A stretch of 64,000 bases of DNA. Origin: Sporolactobacillus mangiferae (GTDB lineage: Bacteria > Bacillota > Bacilli > Bacillales > Sporolactobacillaceae). The DNA lies in the NCBI RefSeq assembly GCF_023336505.1, contig NZ_JAMAST010000004.1, positions 62,001 through 126,000 on the forward strand. Direction: 5' to 3'. The notes beneath the pieces were generated by a model. That model was not told the origin of the DNA and searched no databases. It worked only from the letters and a program-made list of their open reading frames with translations. A program made the position numbers and the translations under genes. Shown here piece by piece: positions 1 to 7,469 of this stretch. How positions within the stretch are numbered: position 1 is the stretch's first letter; each line of letters starts with the position of its first letter.

Positions 1-392
1 AACTGTGCGCAGTGATTACAGTACATCTGCTTCGTCTTTTTGTGATAAATGTATCCATTGTCATATAATGTCTTGAAAATATTTTGGACGACTTCATGAT
101 GCAGCGGTGTATCCGTCCGCGTGTAGCAATCATAAGTGAACCCAAGTTTCTCAAAACATCGCTGAAATGAATCATGATAGCGGTCAGCAATCGTTTTTGG
201 GGTTACGCCTTCCTGTTTGGCACGAATCGTGATCGGTGTGCCGTTACAATCGCTGCCCGAAACGTAGAGCACCTTTTCTCCTTTTTGCCTGAAATAGCGC
301 GCCAAACAATCACCCGGAATCAGGCTCGATAAATGCCCAAGATGAAGATCTCCATTTGCGTAGGGCCATGCGCCCGCAATCAATACTGCCAT
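1..392 (-). CDS. metG: Methionyl-tRNA synthetase, N-terminal part (runs off left edge)
   Basis: About 130 codons of the N-terminus are present; the rest lies beyond base 1. The protein is a class I aminoacyl-tRNA synthetase that charges tRNA-Met in the cytoplasm. It opens [20 protein letters not shown], with the HIGH-type ATP-binding motif HLGH at residues 17-20, followed by [11 protein letters not shown], the region that is GSDEHGTP in canonical MetRS. The start ATG at 392-390 follows an AAAAGGAGTGAG ribosome binding site. The assignment to Met rests on the motif context and on the upstream T-box leader, whose specifier reads [11 protein letters not shown] differs from the commonest MetRS sequence, so this may be the second MetRS type found in some Bacillales. 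Confidence 0.85.
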   Translation of the reverse strand, partial: MAVLIAGAWPYANGDLHLGHLSSLIPGDCLARYFRQKGEKVLYVSGSDCNGTPITIRAKQEGVTPKTIADRYHDSFQRCFEKLGFTYDCYTRTDTPLHHEVVQNIFKTLYDNGYIYHKKTKQMYCNHCAQ

Positions 393-410
393 TTTGCTCA
401 CTCCTTTTTA

Positions 411-460
411 ATTAAAAAGTCCCCGCCCTCATACATTCATCATGTATAAGGACGGGGACT
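411..460 (-). terminator. T-box regulated terminator of metG
   Basis: A long GC-rich stem (arms GTCCCCGTCC... and ...GGGCGGGGAC, about 460-420) with an inner pairing of ATACATgatgaATGTAT is followed on the minus strand by TTTTTAATT at 418-410. It lies directly between the T-box core and the metG ribosome binding site. Confidence 0.85.
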
Positions 461-716
461 TGTATCCGCATGTTACCACCTTAATTCATCAGCAATTCGC
501 ATCGCTGATCTCAGCAAGTACAGAGCGTCTGCTCGATACTCGGTTTTTGTTAACCGAGTTCCGCCCGGTTGCAGCCTGGCCGCGCGTGGTGGCGCGGATC
601 GGTGCAAATGCTCTGAGGCCATTGTTCAGCTTAGAATTCTGCTTCTCTCACCAGTGCGAAGCTCTCTGCGGAGAATCCGGCTGCCTACTTCTTCTCATCA
701 TCGCATGTCTTATTCG
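411..716 (-). promoter_or_regulatory. T-box leader of metG, methionine specifier
   Basis: Read on the minus strand, the leader has the AGAGAG element of stem I (complement of about 662-668), a specifier loop with GAACAATGG whose ATG (622-620) is followed by a purine, the T-box core AAGGTGGTAACATGCGG (483-467), and a factor-independent terminator just before the metG ribosome binding site. The order and spacing are those of a transcription-attenuation T-box: uncharged tRNA-Met should pair with the specifier and with the antiterminator and allow readthrough. The 5' boundary is approximate. Confidence 0.85.
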
Positions 717-796
717 TTAAGAACATTATATGCAGCTCATCAAAGAGATGCAAGGGCACGAAACAGAGGTTCGCCGCCAATCTCATGTTATTCAGT

Positions 797-1125
797 GCCG
801 GCCATTCGGTCCCGGGATCACTCTTTTCGAGCCCACCTTGCTCTCTTTCGGTGCCAATTTTGTGCTCTTCGGTTCCATGCCGGCCATTCGGTCCCAGGAT
901 CACTCTTTTCGGTCCCACCTTGCTCTCTTTCGGTGACAATTTCGTGCTCTTCGGTTCCATGCCGGCCATTCGGTCCCGGGATCATTCTTTTCGGTCCCAC
1001 CTTGCTCTCTTTCGGTGCCAATTTTGTGCTCTTCGGTTCCATGCCGGCCATTCGGTCCCGGGATCACTCTTTTCGGTCCCACCTCGCTTTCTTTCGGTGA
1101 CAATTTTGTGCTCTTCGGTTCCATG
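797..1125. repeat. Four-copy 82-bp tandem repeat with 21-bp sub-units
   Basis: Four units start at 797, 879, 961 and 1043, exactly 82 bp apart, each opening GCCGGCCATTCGGTCCC. Within every unit the pattern TTCGGTNCC recurs at 21, 21, 21 and 19 bp, so this is a higher-order array built from a roughly 21-bp element. Copies differ by only a few substitutions. Open frames across it on both strands are by-products of a period that is not a multiple of three. It lies between the metG leader and the 3' end of the NERD gene. No function is recognised. Confidence 0.9.
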
Positions 1126-1171
1126 CGGTTCATTTTGGTGCCATACCATTTGAAAACCAGCTCAAGATTAC

Positions 1172-2176
1172 TTAGTATTTTTTTCTTGAATAATTTCGGA
1201 CTTTAATACTTGATTTTAATGTTTGATCAAAGATTTCATGCGGAGGAGCAACATAGTATTGCCCTCTTCCCGGGCCGATTCCCTTTCGTTCTATGTTCAT
1301 TTTTTTGAGTAGCCCAATGACTACTTTTTTGCTTGAAAGCTGCAAGAAATCACGGCATTGTTTATTGGTCATGGCCGCTCCGAAGAGTAAAAAATAATGT
1401 AGAATCATGGGTTCGTGAGCAGATTTAGAATCGTGACCGCACCGTGTGCACACCCATTTGGTATAAATACGCTGCATAGTAAAACTTCCACAAGATCCAC
1501 AGCGAACGCCGCTCAGCAATTCAGAGGGCTTAACGTTAAATCTTTGCAGGACATCTGTAAACGGCTCATGGTGATCATGAAGCAGTTGTTGCTCAATTTT
1601 GGGTAAAAATTTAGAGTAGCTTTGACTTTTCTGATATTTTTCAATAATTTTTTGGAGTTTGATCTGTACTTGTTCAGCGTGGAATACATGTTCCTGAACA
1701 CGGCGCCCTCCACTTGGATTGTCGATAACTGTACTCGGATGTGCAATGACGACATCTGCTTCAATGGGCATTTTAGGTAAACGATGTGCCAAGAACCATT
1801 TTTCTAAATGCAGTCGATGGCGGTCGGCCTGTAAGATCGGATTTGCAAATCCTTCACGTCGATCACCGCGATATCGGATCAGTTGTCCATGATCGTTCGC
1901 AAAACAAATGGTTCCCGCATAGTTTTTAACTTCCAAGATGGCTATGAACGTTGGAGCTAACAGGAGGGTGTCAATTTGGCAATCGTCAAGGTGTAATCCA
2001 TAAAAAATATGGATACCATTCTGCTGAAATTCTTCGAGGAAATAGGCAAGCGTCTGTTCTCCGATCCATCCGGCTTGAAATTTGGCGGCATCGTTTTCGA
2101 CCAACTTTCGTGCCGGATGATTCGCAGGCAAATGACTGAGCAAAGCGTAATCAGAAAGCAAACGCAAGGGACACAA
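1172..2176 (-). CDS. NERD-domain (nuclease-related) protein with C-terminal zinc ribbon
   Basis: About 334 residues. Residues about 36-150 match the NERD domain, with GEQTLAYF near the start and the restriction-endonuclease-like core DTLLLAPTFIAILEVKNYAG (D...E-V-K). A C-terminal zinc ribbon is formed by CGSC (about residue 228) and CTRCGHD (about 245). NERD proteins are thought to be DNA-associated nucleases, often plasmid- or defence-related; substrate and role are unknown here. The start is uncertain. The first ordinary codon in frame is TTG at 2176, without a good ribosome binding site. An AAGAGGA lies at 2210-2204, followed in frame by CTG (about 2194) and ATT codons, while two ATGs at 2204 and 2201 are one frame off across an A6 run. 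The gene stands alone, convergent with nothing. Confidence 0.75.
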   Translation of the reverse strand: MCPLRLLSDYALLSHLPANHPARKLVENDAAKFQAGWIGEQTLAYFLEEFQQNGIHIFYGLHLDDCQIDTLLLAPTFIAILEVKNYAGTICFANDHGQLIRYRGDRREGFANPILQADRHRLHLEKWFLAHRLPKMPIEADVVIAHPSTVIDNPSGGRRVQEHVFHAEQVQIKLQKIIEKYQKSQSYSKFLPKIEQQLLHDHHEPFTDVLQRFNVKPSELLSGVRCGSCGSFTMQRIYTKWVCTRCGHDSKSAHEPMILHYFLLFGAAMTNKQCRDFLQLSSKKVVIGLLKKMNIERKGIGPGRGQYYVAPPHEIFDQTLKSSIKVRNYSRKKY

Positions 2177-2260
2177 TAACTTTTTTGAAATCAGTAGGCA
2201 TCATCCTCTTCAAATGAACTCACTTTAACAATTCGACACAAACAGCCGCCCATCCTTTTT

Positions 2261-2599
2261 CTATTCGGAAAACAGAATCGTCTTGATTAATTCGAGGCAC
2301 CCATCAATAACATGAGCAGGCGCTTTATCCCTATAATGAAAGTGGCGTGCATGCCAATCTAAGCTTTTTAATTGATCCGTTAGAATCACACCCTCGATTG
2401 AAAGACTCTGAGGAAGATCTACTTCAAACGGATAGCCTTTCTTTTGTGAAGTAATAGGACATACAAGTGCAAAATGAGTGGCTCTATTAAACGTTTCTGG
2501 AGATAAAACAATGGCCGGGCGATGTCCCGCCTGTTCATGGCCGGACTGGGGATTAAAGTTAAGGAAAACAAGATCACCACGTTCAGGAACATAGATCAT
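2261..2599 (-). CDS. mazF: MazF/PemK-type endoribonuclease toxin
   Basis: This 112-residue protein has the MazF beginning YVPERGDLVFLNFNPQSGHE and the conserved QAGHRPAIVLSPETFN, followed by ALVCPITSQKKGYPFEV and LTDQLKSLDW, the usual core of sequence-specific mRNA interferases. Its length is normal for the family. It overlaps the stop of the upstream antitoxin gene by one base (TAATG at 2601-2597), the classic translationally coupled arrangement. MazF toxins cleave mRNA when the labile antitoxin is lost. It reads as intact. Confidence 0.93.
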   Translation of the reverse strand: MIYVPERGDLVFLNFNPQSGHEQAGHRPAIVLSPETFNRATHFALVCPITSQKKGYPFEVDLPQSLSIEGVILTDQLKSLDWHARHFHYRDKAPAHVIDGCLELIKTILFSE

Positions 2600-2835
2600 T
2601 ACAACAATTCATTCCCCTCTTGGCCAAGATCTAGTTCTTCATGACGATTCTCAGATGTGATTTTGGAAAGCAGTTCATCAAGAGACGGAGCGGGTTTTAA
2701 TGGTTTTAGAATAATGTCTTTATCCTTGATTGAAAATTCAAGTTCGGTCCCTTTTTTAATACCCGCAGATTCTGCAACTGACCGAGGCAAACGGACGGCA
2801 AGACTGTTTCCCCACATTTGAACTTTTGTTGTCAC
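2599..2835 (-). CDS. mazE: MazE/AbrB-type antitoxin
   Basis: About 78 residues from the GTG at 2835: TTKVQMWGNSLAVRLPRSVA is the MazE swapped-hairpin DNA-binding domain (KVQxWGNSLAVRLP), followed by a flexible acidic C-terminus (LLSKITSENRHEELDLGQE) that should wrap the toxin. The GTG start is preferred over in-frame ATGs farther upstream because GAGGG lies 6 nt before it and because the upstream ATG at 2880 overlaps the likely -10 box. The protein should neutralise MazF and repress its own operon at the palindrome over the promoter. Confidence 0.9.
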   Translation of the reverse strand: MTTKVQMWGNSLAVRLPRSVAESAGIKKGTELEFSIKDKDIILKPLKPAPSLDELLSKITSENRHEELDLGQEGNELL

Positions 2836-2878
2836 ATGAATCCCTCTTTTCTTTGCTGTTTGATGCTTTCTTGTATCC

Positions 2879-2915
2879 ATTATATCATCTCTTCTCTTTC
2901 TTTGTATATACAAAG
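2879..2915 (-). promoter_or_regulatory. mazEF promoter and autoregulatory palindrome
   Basis: The -10 is TATAAT (2884-2879) and the -35-like TATACA lies at 2908-2903 with 18-bp spacing. The perfect 16-bp palindrome CTTTGTATATACAAAG (2900-2915) covers the -35, and a further TTTGTATA half-site lies just upstream. This is the expected layout for antitoxin-mediated repression. Confidence 0.65.
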
Positions 2916-3182
2916 TGTATACAAAGAACTGAAAATTGATACATCAACTTTTTAAAAAAATGCCTGGTTTATGAAATTGTAATTTTCATTGCATTATTCA
3001 GTTATGATGAGAGCAATAACTGCTAAGGGATGTGCGAAACGGATGGAATTTGAAGAAGAAAATAGAGAATAAACCGTGTCATTGACCAATGTGATCAACT
3101 GATTAAAAAGGCACCTGGTCTTAATTTATAGTCCAAACCGTCCTGCTGCGTTCCAAATATGTGCAATACACACACCTCTTTA

Positions 3183-4061
3183 TCAGAAAATCAACCGTTT
3201 TAACTCCATAAACCGTTTAATCTGTACACGATCAATCGGTTCATCATGATTGACAGAATAGAGCAACTCGTGAAACACAGGCTGCAGTCCGTAAAAATTG
3301 CTCACTCGCTTAAATAATTCATCCGAGGATTCTTTTGAATGGTAATAGGATAAAACTTTCCTCGTATACGTCACGCCATAATTCCAGTAGATACCGGCAA
3401 AATCAAAGGCCGGATCACCCATTTGCGCATCGGTGAAATCAATAATCCCGCTGACTCGATTTTCAGCTCTGTCAAAGAGTATATTGGATGCTGAGAGATC
3501 ACCATGAATGGGCATCATTTTAAAGCTGAAAGCCAGGTATCCGTTCAAAAAATGGGTGAACACCTCTTCGATTGCCTTTTGTTCTCTGGCATTCAAGAAC
3601 ATAAATACCTTTTTCTTGAGCAATTCAAATAAAGATTGCCAATAGCGAAACGTATGCCGGGTGGGCAGAGAGCAGCCTTGAATTTGATGCAGTCTCATCA
3701 GAAAATCACCAAGCAGTCGAGCATTTTCAGGATTCTCACTTAAATCAACAGGGTCTTCAATTAAAGGCTCTCCAATCAAAAATGGATAGGTCACTGCCTT
3801 GAGCGCCTCTCCTTCATAGATCTCTTTGTACCTCGGAGTCTGCAGCAGAGGGGGATTTAATGAGAGACGTCGCAACAGATCGCATTCGTCCTTGATCCGT
3901 TTCATGGTCTGTTTTGTTCTCGGGAAACGGAATACCTGCTGCTTGTTGATGATCAGAATGTCATTATCCCAGCCATTTGTCTTTACTTCACTCGTAGCAA
4001 TTGTCAGTTCCGGCATCGTTCGCCTGACAAAATCGATCATTTCTTCCTTTCTCACCAGCAC
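3183..4061 (-). CDS. Aminoglycoside phosphotransferase (APH) family kinase
   Basis: About 292 residues with the APH/choline-kinase fold: catalytic loop MMPIHGDLSASNILFD (H-G-D-x-x-x-x-N) and the metal-binding GIIDFTDAQMGDPAFDFAG, both near residues 185-225. The N-terminal half carries DNDILIINKQQVFRFPR, similar to the ATP-binding strands of APH(2'')-like enzymes. It would phosphorylate a small hydroxylated molecule; resistance activity cannot be assumed, since many chromosomal paralogues have other substrates. The GTG at 4061 immediately follows the stop of the Nudix gene (TGAGTG); an ATG 21 bases inside, preceded by AAAGGA, is an alternative start. The two genes form an operon. Confidence 0.85.
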   Translation of the reverse strand: MLVRKEEMIDFVRRTMPELTIATSEVKTNGWDNDILIINKQQVFRFPRTKQTMKRIKDECDLLRRLSLNPPLLQTPRYKEIYEGEALKAVTYPFLIGEPLIEDPVDLSENPENARLLGDFLMRLHQIQGCSLPTRHTFRYWQSLFELLKKKVFMFLNAREQKAIEEVFTHFLNGYLAFSFKMMPIHGDLSASNILFDRAENRVSGIIDFTDAQMGDPAFDFAGIYWNYGVTYTRKVLSYYHSKESSDELFKRVSNFYGLQPVFHELLYSVNHDEPIDRVQIKRFMELKRLIF

Positions 4062-4460
4062 TCATCCTCTTCCCAAAGAATAAACCCGTTCCGCAATTTG
4101 CCGCGGCCGAACATCCAGATGCGTCAGCTCGGAAATCTCCGCCCACACCGGATGATAGGTACCTTTTTCAGGATCAGACTGGGTCATTTCTTCGCCTTGT
4201 CCTCTGCCAAATTGTCCATTAAGAATGTCAGCCAGAAAAAAATACTGCCTACCGCTGAAAAAGAAGTCATCGATAAAACGATCAATTTTTACGGTTACGC
4301 CAAGTTCTTCGAACGCCTCGCGAATCGCTGCCTGATCCGGAGTTTCATCGTTTTTAATCCCACCACCGGGAAAAACGAAATAGTGCTCATCGTTTTTCTG
4401 ACGTTCGATTAATGCAACTTTTTCATTTTCAATAATCACAACTGATCCGCGGTCTCTCAT
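4062..4460 (-). CDS. Nudix hydrolase
   Basis: This 132-residue protein carries a complete Nudix box, GGGIKNDETPDQAAIREAFEELGV (residues about 39-62; G-x5-E-x7-REAxEELG), preceded by VVIIENEKVALIERQ. Nudix enzymes cleave nucleoside diphosphate derivatives, and the substrate cannot be read from sequence. The gene directly precedes and abuts the phosphotransferase gene, so the two may handle related nucleotide- or sugar-type substrates. It is separated by only 6 bases from the membrane protein gene upstream, suggesting a three-gene transcript from the promoter at 5123-5151. Confidence 0.92.
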   Translation of the reverse strand: MRDRGSVVIIENEKVALIERQKNDEHYFVFPGGGIKNDETPDQAAIREAFEELGVTVKIDRFIDDFFFSGRQYFFLADILNGQFGRGQGEEMTQSDPEKGTYHPVWAEISELTHLDVRPRQIAERVYSLGRG

Positions 4461-4466
4461 CGATAA

Positions 4467-5087
4467 TCACTCCTCGTCAGGATGAAGGGCTTCCCATCCT
4501 TCACTGACAATAAAATAAACAAGGATCAAGGCCGAAACGGAATCAGCCCACCACCAATTGACTAATGCAGTCAATCCCGCACCAATTAAGACAGTGAACG
4601 CCATATAGGCGCAGACTAGGTTGCACATGCCATCTTCAATTAAGGCATCGCTATCAATTGCTTGACCGATCCGCTTCTTGGCAATCATCAGAATCGGCAT
4701 CAGCACGCAGGAACCGACAACGAGAGCAATCCCTAGAAAACTCGTTTCCGCACTCTGCCGCGTGATTAAACGATAGATGGATGACAGGATCACGTAGAGT
4801 GCGAGCAGCATTAAAGCCGCGCCGACCACGTAGGAAGCGATGCGTTCCGCGCGCGCAACTTTCTCCTCACCGGATCGATTCTTTTCCGTTTGCAACCGCC
4901 AGAGTAGAAATCCTCCGGAGATCATTTCAATCAAACTGTCCAGTCCCAAAGCAACCAGCAGCAATGAGTGTGCCGCTATTCCCGACCATAGAGCAATCAT
5001 GAATTCGATTGCCATCCACGCAAGAGACAAAAATTCAATTTGAATTCCTTTGTTAATTAAGATCATATTGTGGTCAGTCACCGTCAT
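4467..5087 (-). CDS. Cation-diffusion-facilitator-like membrane protein
   Basis: This 206-residue protein is nearly all membrane, with about five to six hydrophobic segments. It has the CDF-type features SLLLVALGLDSLIEM (metal-site region with an Asp) and a later AIDSDALIEDGMCN that resembles the second HxxxD-type site. There is no C-terminal cytoplasmic CDF domain, so it is shorter than classic zinc exporters of about 300 residues. It belongs to the short cation transporter-like group; substrate unknown. Its own promoter (TTTACA-17-TATAAT) lies 36 bases upstream of the ATG. Confidence 0.7.
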   Translation of the reverse strand: MTVTDHNMILINKGIQIEFLSLAWMAIEFMIALWSGIAAHSLLLVALGLDSLIEMISGGFLLWRLQTEKNRSGEEKVARAERIASYVVGAALMLLALYVILSSIYRLITRQSAETSFLGIALVVGSCVLMPILMIAKKRIGQAIDSDALIEDGMCNLVCAYMAFTVLIGAGLTALVNWWWADSVSALILVYFIVSEGWEALHPDEE

Positions 5088-5122
5088 TTCACCAACCTTC
5101 CAGACAAAGCTTTTATAAGTCT

Positions 5123-5151
5123 ATTATATGGCGAGTCACTATTGTTGTAAA
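5123..5151 (-). promoter_or_regulatory. Sigma-A-type promoter for the CDF-Nudix-APH unit
   Basis: The -35 TTTACA (5151-5146), 17-bp spacer and -10 TATAAT (5128-5123) are near consensus and lie 36-64 bases before the start of the CDF-like gene. Its -35 overlaps the -35 of the divergent plus-strand promoter. Confidence 0.75.
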
Positions 5152-5173
5152 AAAAGTGATTTTATGCTATAAT
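5145..5173 (+). promoter_or_regulatory. Sigma-A-type promoter with extended -10 for the chimeric gene
   Basis: The -35 TTGTAA (5145-5150), a 17-bp spacer and TATAAT (5168-5173) preceded by TGC form an extended -10 promoter. A second TATAAT at 5195-5200 has no clear -35. Confidence 0.7.
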
Positions 5174-5200
5174 TACACTAATTTAATGTTCTGTTATAAT

Positions 5201-5234
5201 AAGATTCTTCCGGCCGGGGGAATCTTATTTTTTT
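5201..5234 (+). terminator. Hairpin with T-run in the leader of the chimeric gene
   Basis: The arms AAGATTC (5201-5207) and GAATCTT (5220-5226) enclose a GC-rich loop CCGGCCGG that can itself fold, and ATTTTTTT follows. It lies between the promoter at 5145-5173 and the ATG at 5252, so it would act as an attenuator unless bypassed. Confidence 0.6.
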
Positions 5235-5251
5235 GTGGGGTGTCTTGTTCT

Positions 5252-6694
5252 ATGAAAGATCCAAGTATCACTGCACTCGTTTCTGCATTCAGTCGTGCTT
5301 ACCACAGTCGCTACGATCATCCGAAGGTGTTTGATGATTCAGTCGCCGCCCAATTAATCACAACCGAAGAATTTGAAAAGATTAAGCAAAACATGATTCA
5401 GGGCATTTCTTTTTTCAACAAAGAAGTTGCCGATCAATTCGCGAATCAACCGAATGAAATTTTAAAATGGATCACTCAAGTTCAACTTTCACCAACACCT
5501 CTGGCCCGCGCAGCCTTTTGTGAGCAAATTTTATTCCATGAAATGGACTTAGGAACGGCCCAATACGTTATCCTTGGTGCCGGACTCGATACTTTTTGTT
5601 TTCGTCATCCTGTGGTTGGAGACCTGCTTCAACTATTCGAAGTGGATCATCCCGCGACGCAGACGTTTAAAATGAAGCGACTGGCCGATGCTCATTTAGA
5701 CATTCCCAATCATCTTCATTTTGTTCCGATGGATTTTACACGTGACTTTTCCAAACAAAAGCTCGTTGACAACGGATTTAAAAATAAGCGAACCTTTTTC
5801 AGTCTGCTTGGCGTTACCTATTACCCAAAACGGACGCAGTGGATCTTAATTATTTCTACAATGACAAGCTTGCTGCATACAGGCTTGAATTACTTGCTGA
5901 TCTACGGCCATCTGGGTTTCCCAAAATCAGGCGTTGCGGGTGCCGCGATTTCCAGTATGATTACGATGAGCGTTGATGTACTCGCGTATTGCTGGCTTTT
6001 GAGAAAAGATCTTCAGTCAGCGCTTCATGTTCGTCCAGATAAAATTCTCCTGATCATCCGGCAAAGTATTCCTTTGATGGGTCAGGAGCTGCTTCAGGGG
6101 AGCCTGTTCGCCATTGTGCTCAACGCGATTCTGGCCCGACTGGGAGCTCTTACTCTTTCGGGATATCTGCTCATCAGGCAACTTCTGCAAATTGGATTCA
6201 TTCCGGCATTCATGTACAGTTCTGCGTTGCTCACGTTAATTAGTGAAAGCAGCGGCGCGCGGCAGTTTAATGATCTTAAGGCTTATCCGAAAACTGCCTC
6301 GATACTGACAATGATCCTCTTTTCATTGACCGGAATTGTTTTTTATCTGCTTAGAACACCCATCGCCGGATTGATCACGAATGACCAGCGTTTGATCGGA
6401 TTCTCTTCAGGTATCTTTTTGTTGCTGTGGCTGGCCAGACTGTTTAATCCTTTACAGGAAATCTATAAATCAGCAATGCAGTCCATTGGGAAAAGCACGC
6501 GCGTACTGCTGATCACATTCATCATTCATACAGCTGCGCTTGTCATCATCATTGCACTGACTTTTCTGCTTCATCTTGGAATCTATGGAATCGCAATCAG
6601 TCTTTTTATTGACGAACTGGTGATGTATCTGGTTCTGAAGATGACTTATGATTCAGAGATTCAACGCATGCCGCAAAAACGCACCCATCCATAA
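5252..6694 (+). CDS. In-frame chimera: N-half of LCMT-type methyltransferase fused to C-half of MATE transporter
   Basis: From the ATG at 5252 the product is about 480 residues. The first about 190 residues are the start of a class I SAM methyltransferase of the PPM1/LCMT (TIGR00027-like) family, with YVILGAGLDTFCFR (SAM motif I), LFEVDHPATQ (motif II) and HFVPMDF. Just after SLLGVTYY, near base 5822, homology switches to the second half of a MATE exporter: LNYLLIYGHLGFPKSGVAGAA, then about eight membrane segments to the end. The methyltransferase lacks its C-terminal half and MATE lacks its first six helices or so. The likeliest origin is an in-frame deletion that joined two neighbouring genes; activity of either half is doubtful. 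Homopolymer or assembly error is less likely because the frame is open throughout. An alternative upstream start in the same frame exists but lacks a ribosome binding site. Confidence 0.75.
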   Translation: MKDPSITALVSAFSRAYHSRYDHPKVFDDSVAAQLITTEEFEKIKQNMIQGISFFNKEVADQFANQPNEILKWITQVQLSPTPLARAAFCEQILFHEMDLGTAQYVILGAGLDTFCFRHPVVGDLLQLFEVDHPATQTFKMKRLADAHLDIPNHLHFVPMDFTRDFSKQKLVDNGFKNKRTFFSLLGVTYYPKRTQWILIISTMTSLLHTGLNYLLIYGHLGFPKSGVAGAAISSMITMSVDVLAYCWLLRKDLQSALHVRPDKILLIIRQSIPLMGQELLQGSLFAIVLNAILARLGALTLSGYLLIRQLLQIGFIPAFMYSSALLTLISESSGARQFNDLKAYPKTASILTMILFSLTGIVFYLLRTPIAGLITNDQRLIGFSSGIFLLLWLARLFNPLQEIYKSAMQSIGKSTRVLLITFIIHTAALVIIIALTFLLHLGIYGIAISLFIDELVMYLVLKMTYDSEIQRMPQKRTHP

Positions 6695-6701
6695 TGGTTA
6701 G

Positions 6702-6738
6702 AATGCCTCGGAATAATTATGATCCCGGGGCATTTGCC
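6702..6738. terminator. Bidirectional terminator between convergent genes
   Basis: The arms AATGCCTCGG (6702-6711) and CCGGGGCATT (6725-6734) pair with one wobble. The hairpin lies between the convergent chimera and acetyltransferase genes. Confidence 0.6.
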
Positions 6739-6785
6739 ATGCTTTGAAAAATCCTTGTCATTCATCTTCTTAGCATTTCTTCTGC

Positions 6786-7256
6786 TTAATCAAATGTTTT
6801 ACTGAAAAGAAACATTTCACCCGCTCTGCCCATCGCCCGTCTACCGGTGTCGCGAAACCCATTTTTAAAATAGACATGCTGGGCGACTGAATTCCTGTGA
6901 TTGACCGCTAAGATCAGTTCGTTTACCGACGGAAAATGGGTGCGGACGAATGGGTACAGGCGCTGTAGTGCCGCCGTGGCGATACCCCGTCCCTGATCTT
7001 TATCATTGATCGAAAAGGCGCGCAGCAATAAAGCATTTTTATTCCCGCTATATTGCTGCGTCGCGTGTAGAACAAAAAATCCGGCGACTTTTCCGTTACT
7101 CAGCACTACCACCGGATGACGTTCTTTTTCACGGGCACAATCACGCAAACTGTCAATCGGATGTGCGGTGAACGACAGTTGCTGCTCAGGTAAATGATAA
7201 TCTTCGAACATATGAGCCGTATCATTGTAAAATGCCAGATCTACTTGATTTTCCAC
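6786..7256 (-). CDS. GNAT-family N-acetyltransferase
   Basis: This 156-residue protein carries the GNAT acetyl-CoA binding motif A, INDKDQGRGIATAALQRLYP (R/Q-x-x-G-x-G/A near residues 85-100), and motif B, LAVNHRNSVAQHVYFKNGF (about 118-137). It probably transfers an acetyl group to an amine of a small molecule or protein; the substrate is not evident. The length is typical. The gene is monocistronic and is divergent from the tRNA-Ala promoter. Confidence 0.9.
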   Translation of the reverse strand: MENQVDLAFYNDTAHMFEDYHLPEQQLSFTAHPIDSLRDCAREKERHPVVVLSNGKVAGFFVLHATQQYSGNKNALLLRAFSINDKDQGRGIATAALQRLYPFVRTHFPSVNELILAVNHRNSVAQHVYFKNGFRDTGRRAMGRAGEMFLFSKTFD

Positions 7257-7327
7257 GATGCCACCTCACCTGATTATCGCATTTTCTTTGGTTCCGATTT
7301 AGATGATTGCATTTTTCACTTGGCTGA

Positions 7328-7357
7328 TTGACCGACGTGCCAAAAGTAGTGTATCAT
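7328..7357 (+). promoter_or_regulatory. Promoter of tRNA-Ala
   Basis: TTGACC (7328-7333), an 18-bp spacer and TATCAT (7352-7357) lie about 40 bases before the mature 5' end of the tRNA. Confidence 0.6.
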
Positions 7358-7396
7358 GTTCATGTCGCTGATTCAAAAGGACGAGCAGAGCAGCAC

Positions 7397-7469
7397 GGGG
7401 CATTAGCTCAGCTGGGAGAGCGTTGCGCTGGCAGCGCAAAGGTCAGGGGTTCGAGCCCCCTATGCTCCA
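7397..7469 (+). tRNA. tRNA-Ala (anticodon GGC)
   Basis: A 73-nt cloverleaf: acceptor stem GGGGCAT/ATGCTCC, D-arm GCTCAGCTGGGAGAGC, anticodon stem TTGCG/CGCAA with loop CTGGCAG (anticodon GGC at 7430-7432), and T-arm AGGGGTTCGAGCCCCCT. The discriminator A is at 7469 and CCA is not encoded. It reads GCC/GCU alanine codons. Confidence 0.97.

Noticed and set aside
442-720. Plus-strand open frame of 92 residues over the metG leader
   Set aside because: It is the complement of the T-box RNA; the RNA features explain the sequence.
797-1125. CRISPR array
   Set aside because: The units are directly abutting and nearly identical without unique spacers, and no cas genes are present.
654-1153. Several overlapping open frames on both strands (up to about 148 residues) with repeated FRSHLALFR- and GTEREQGG-like segments
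   Set aside because: They arise from the 82-bp tandem repeat and its non-triplet period, have no ribosome binding sites, and are open on both strands alike.
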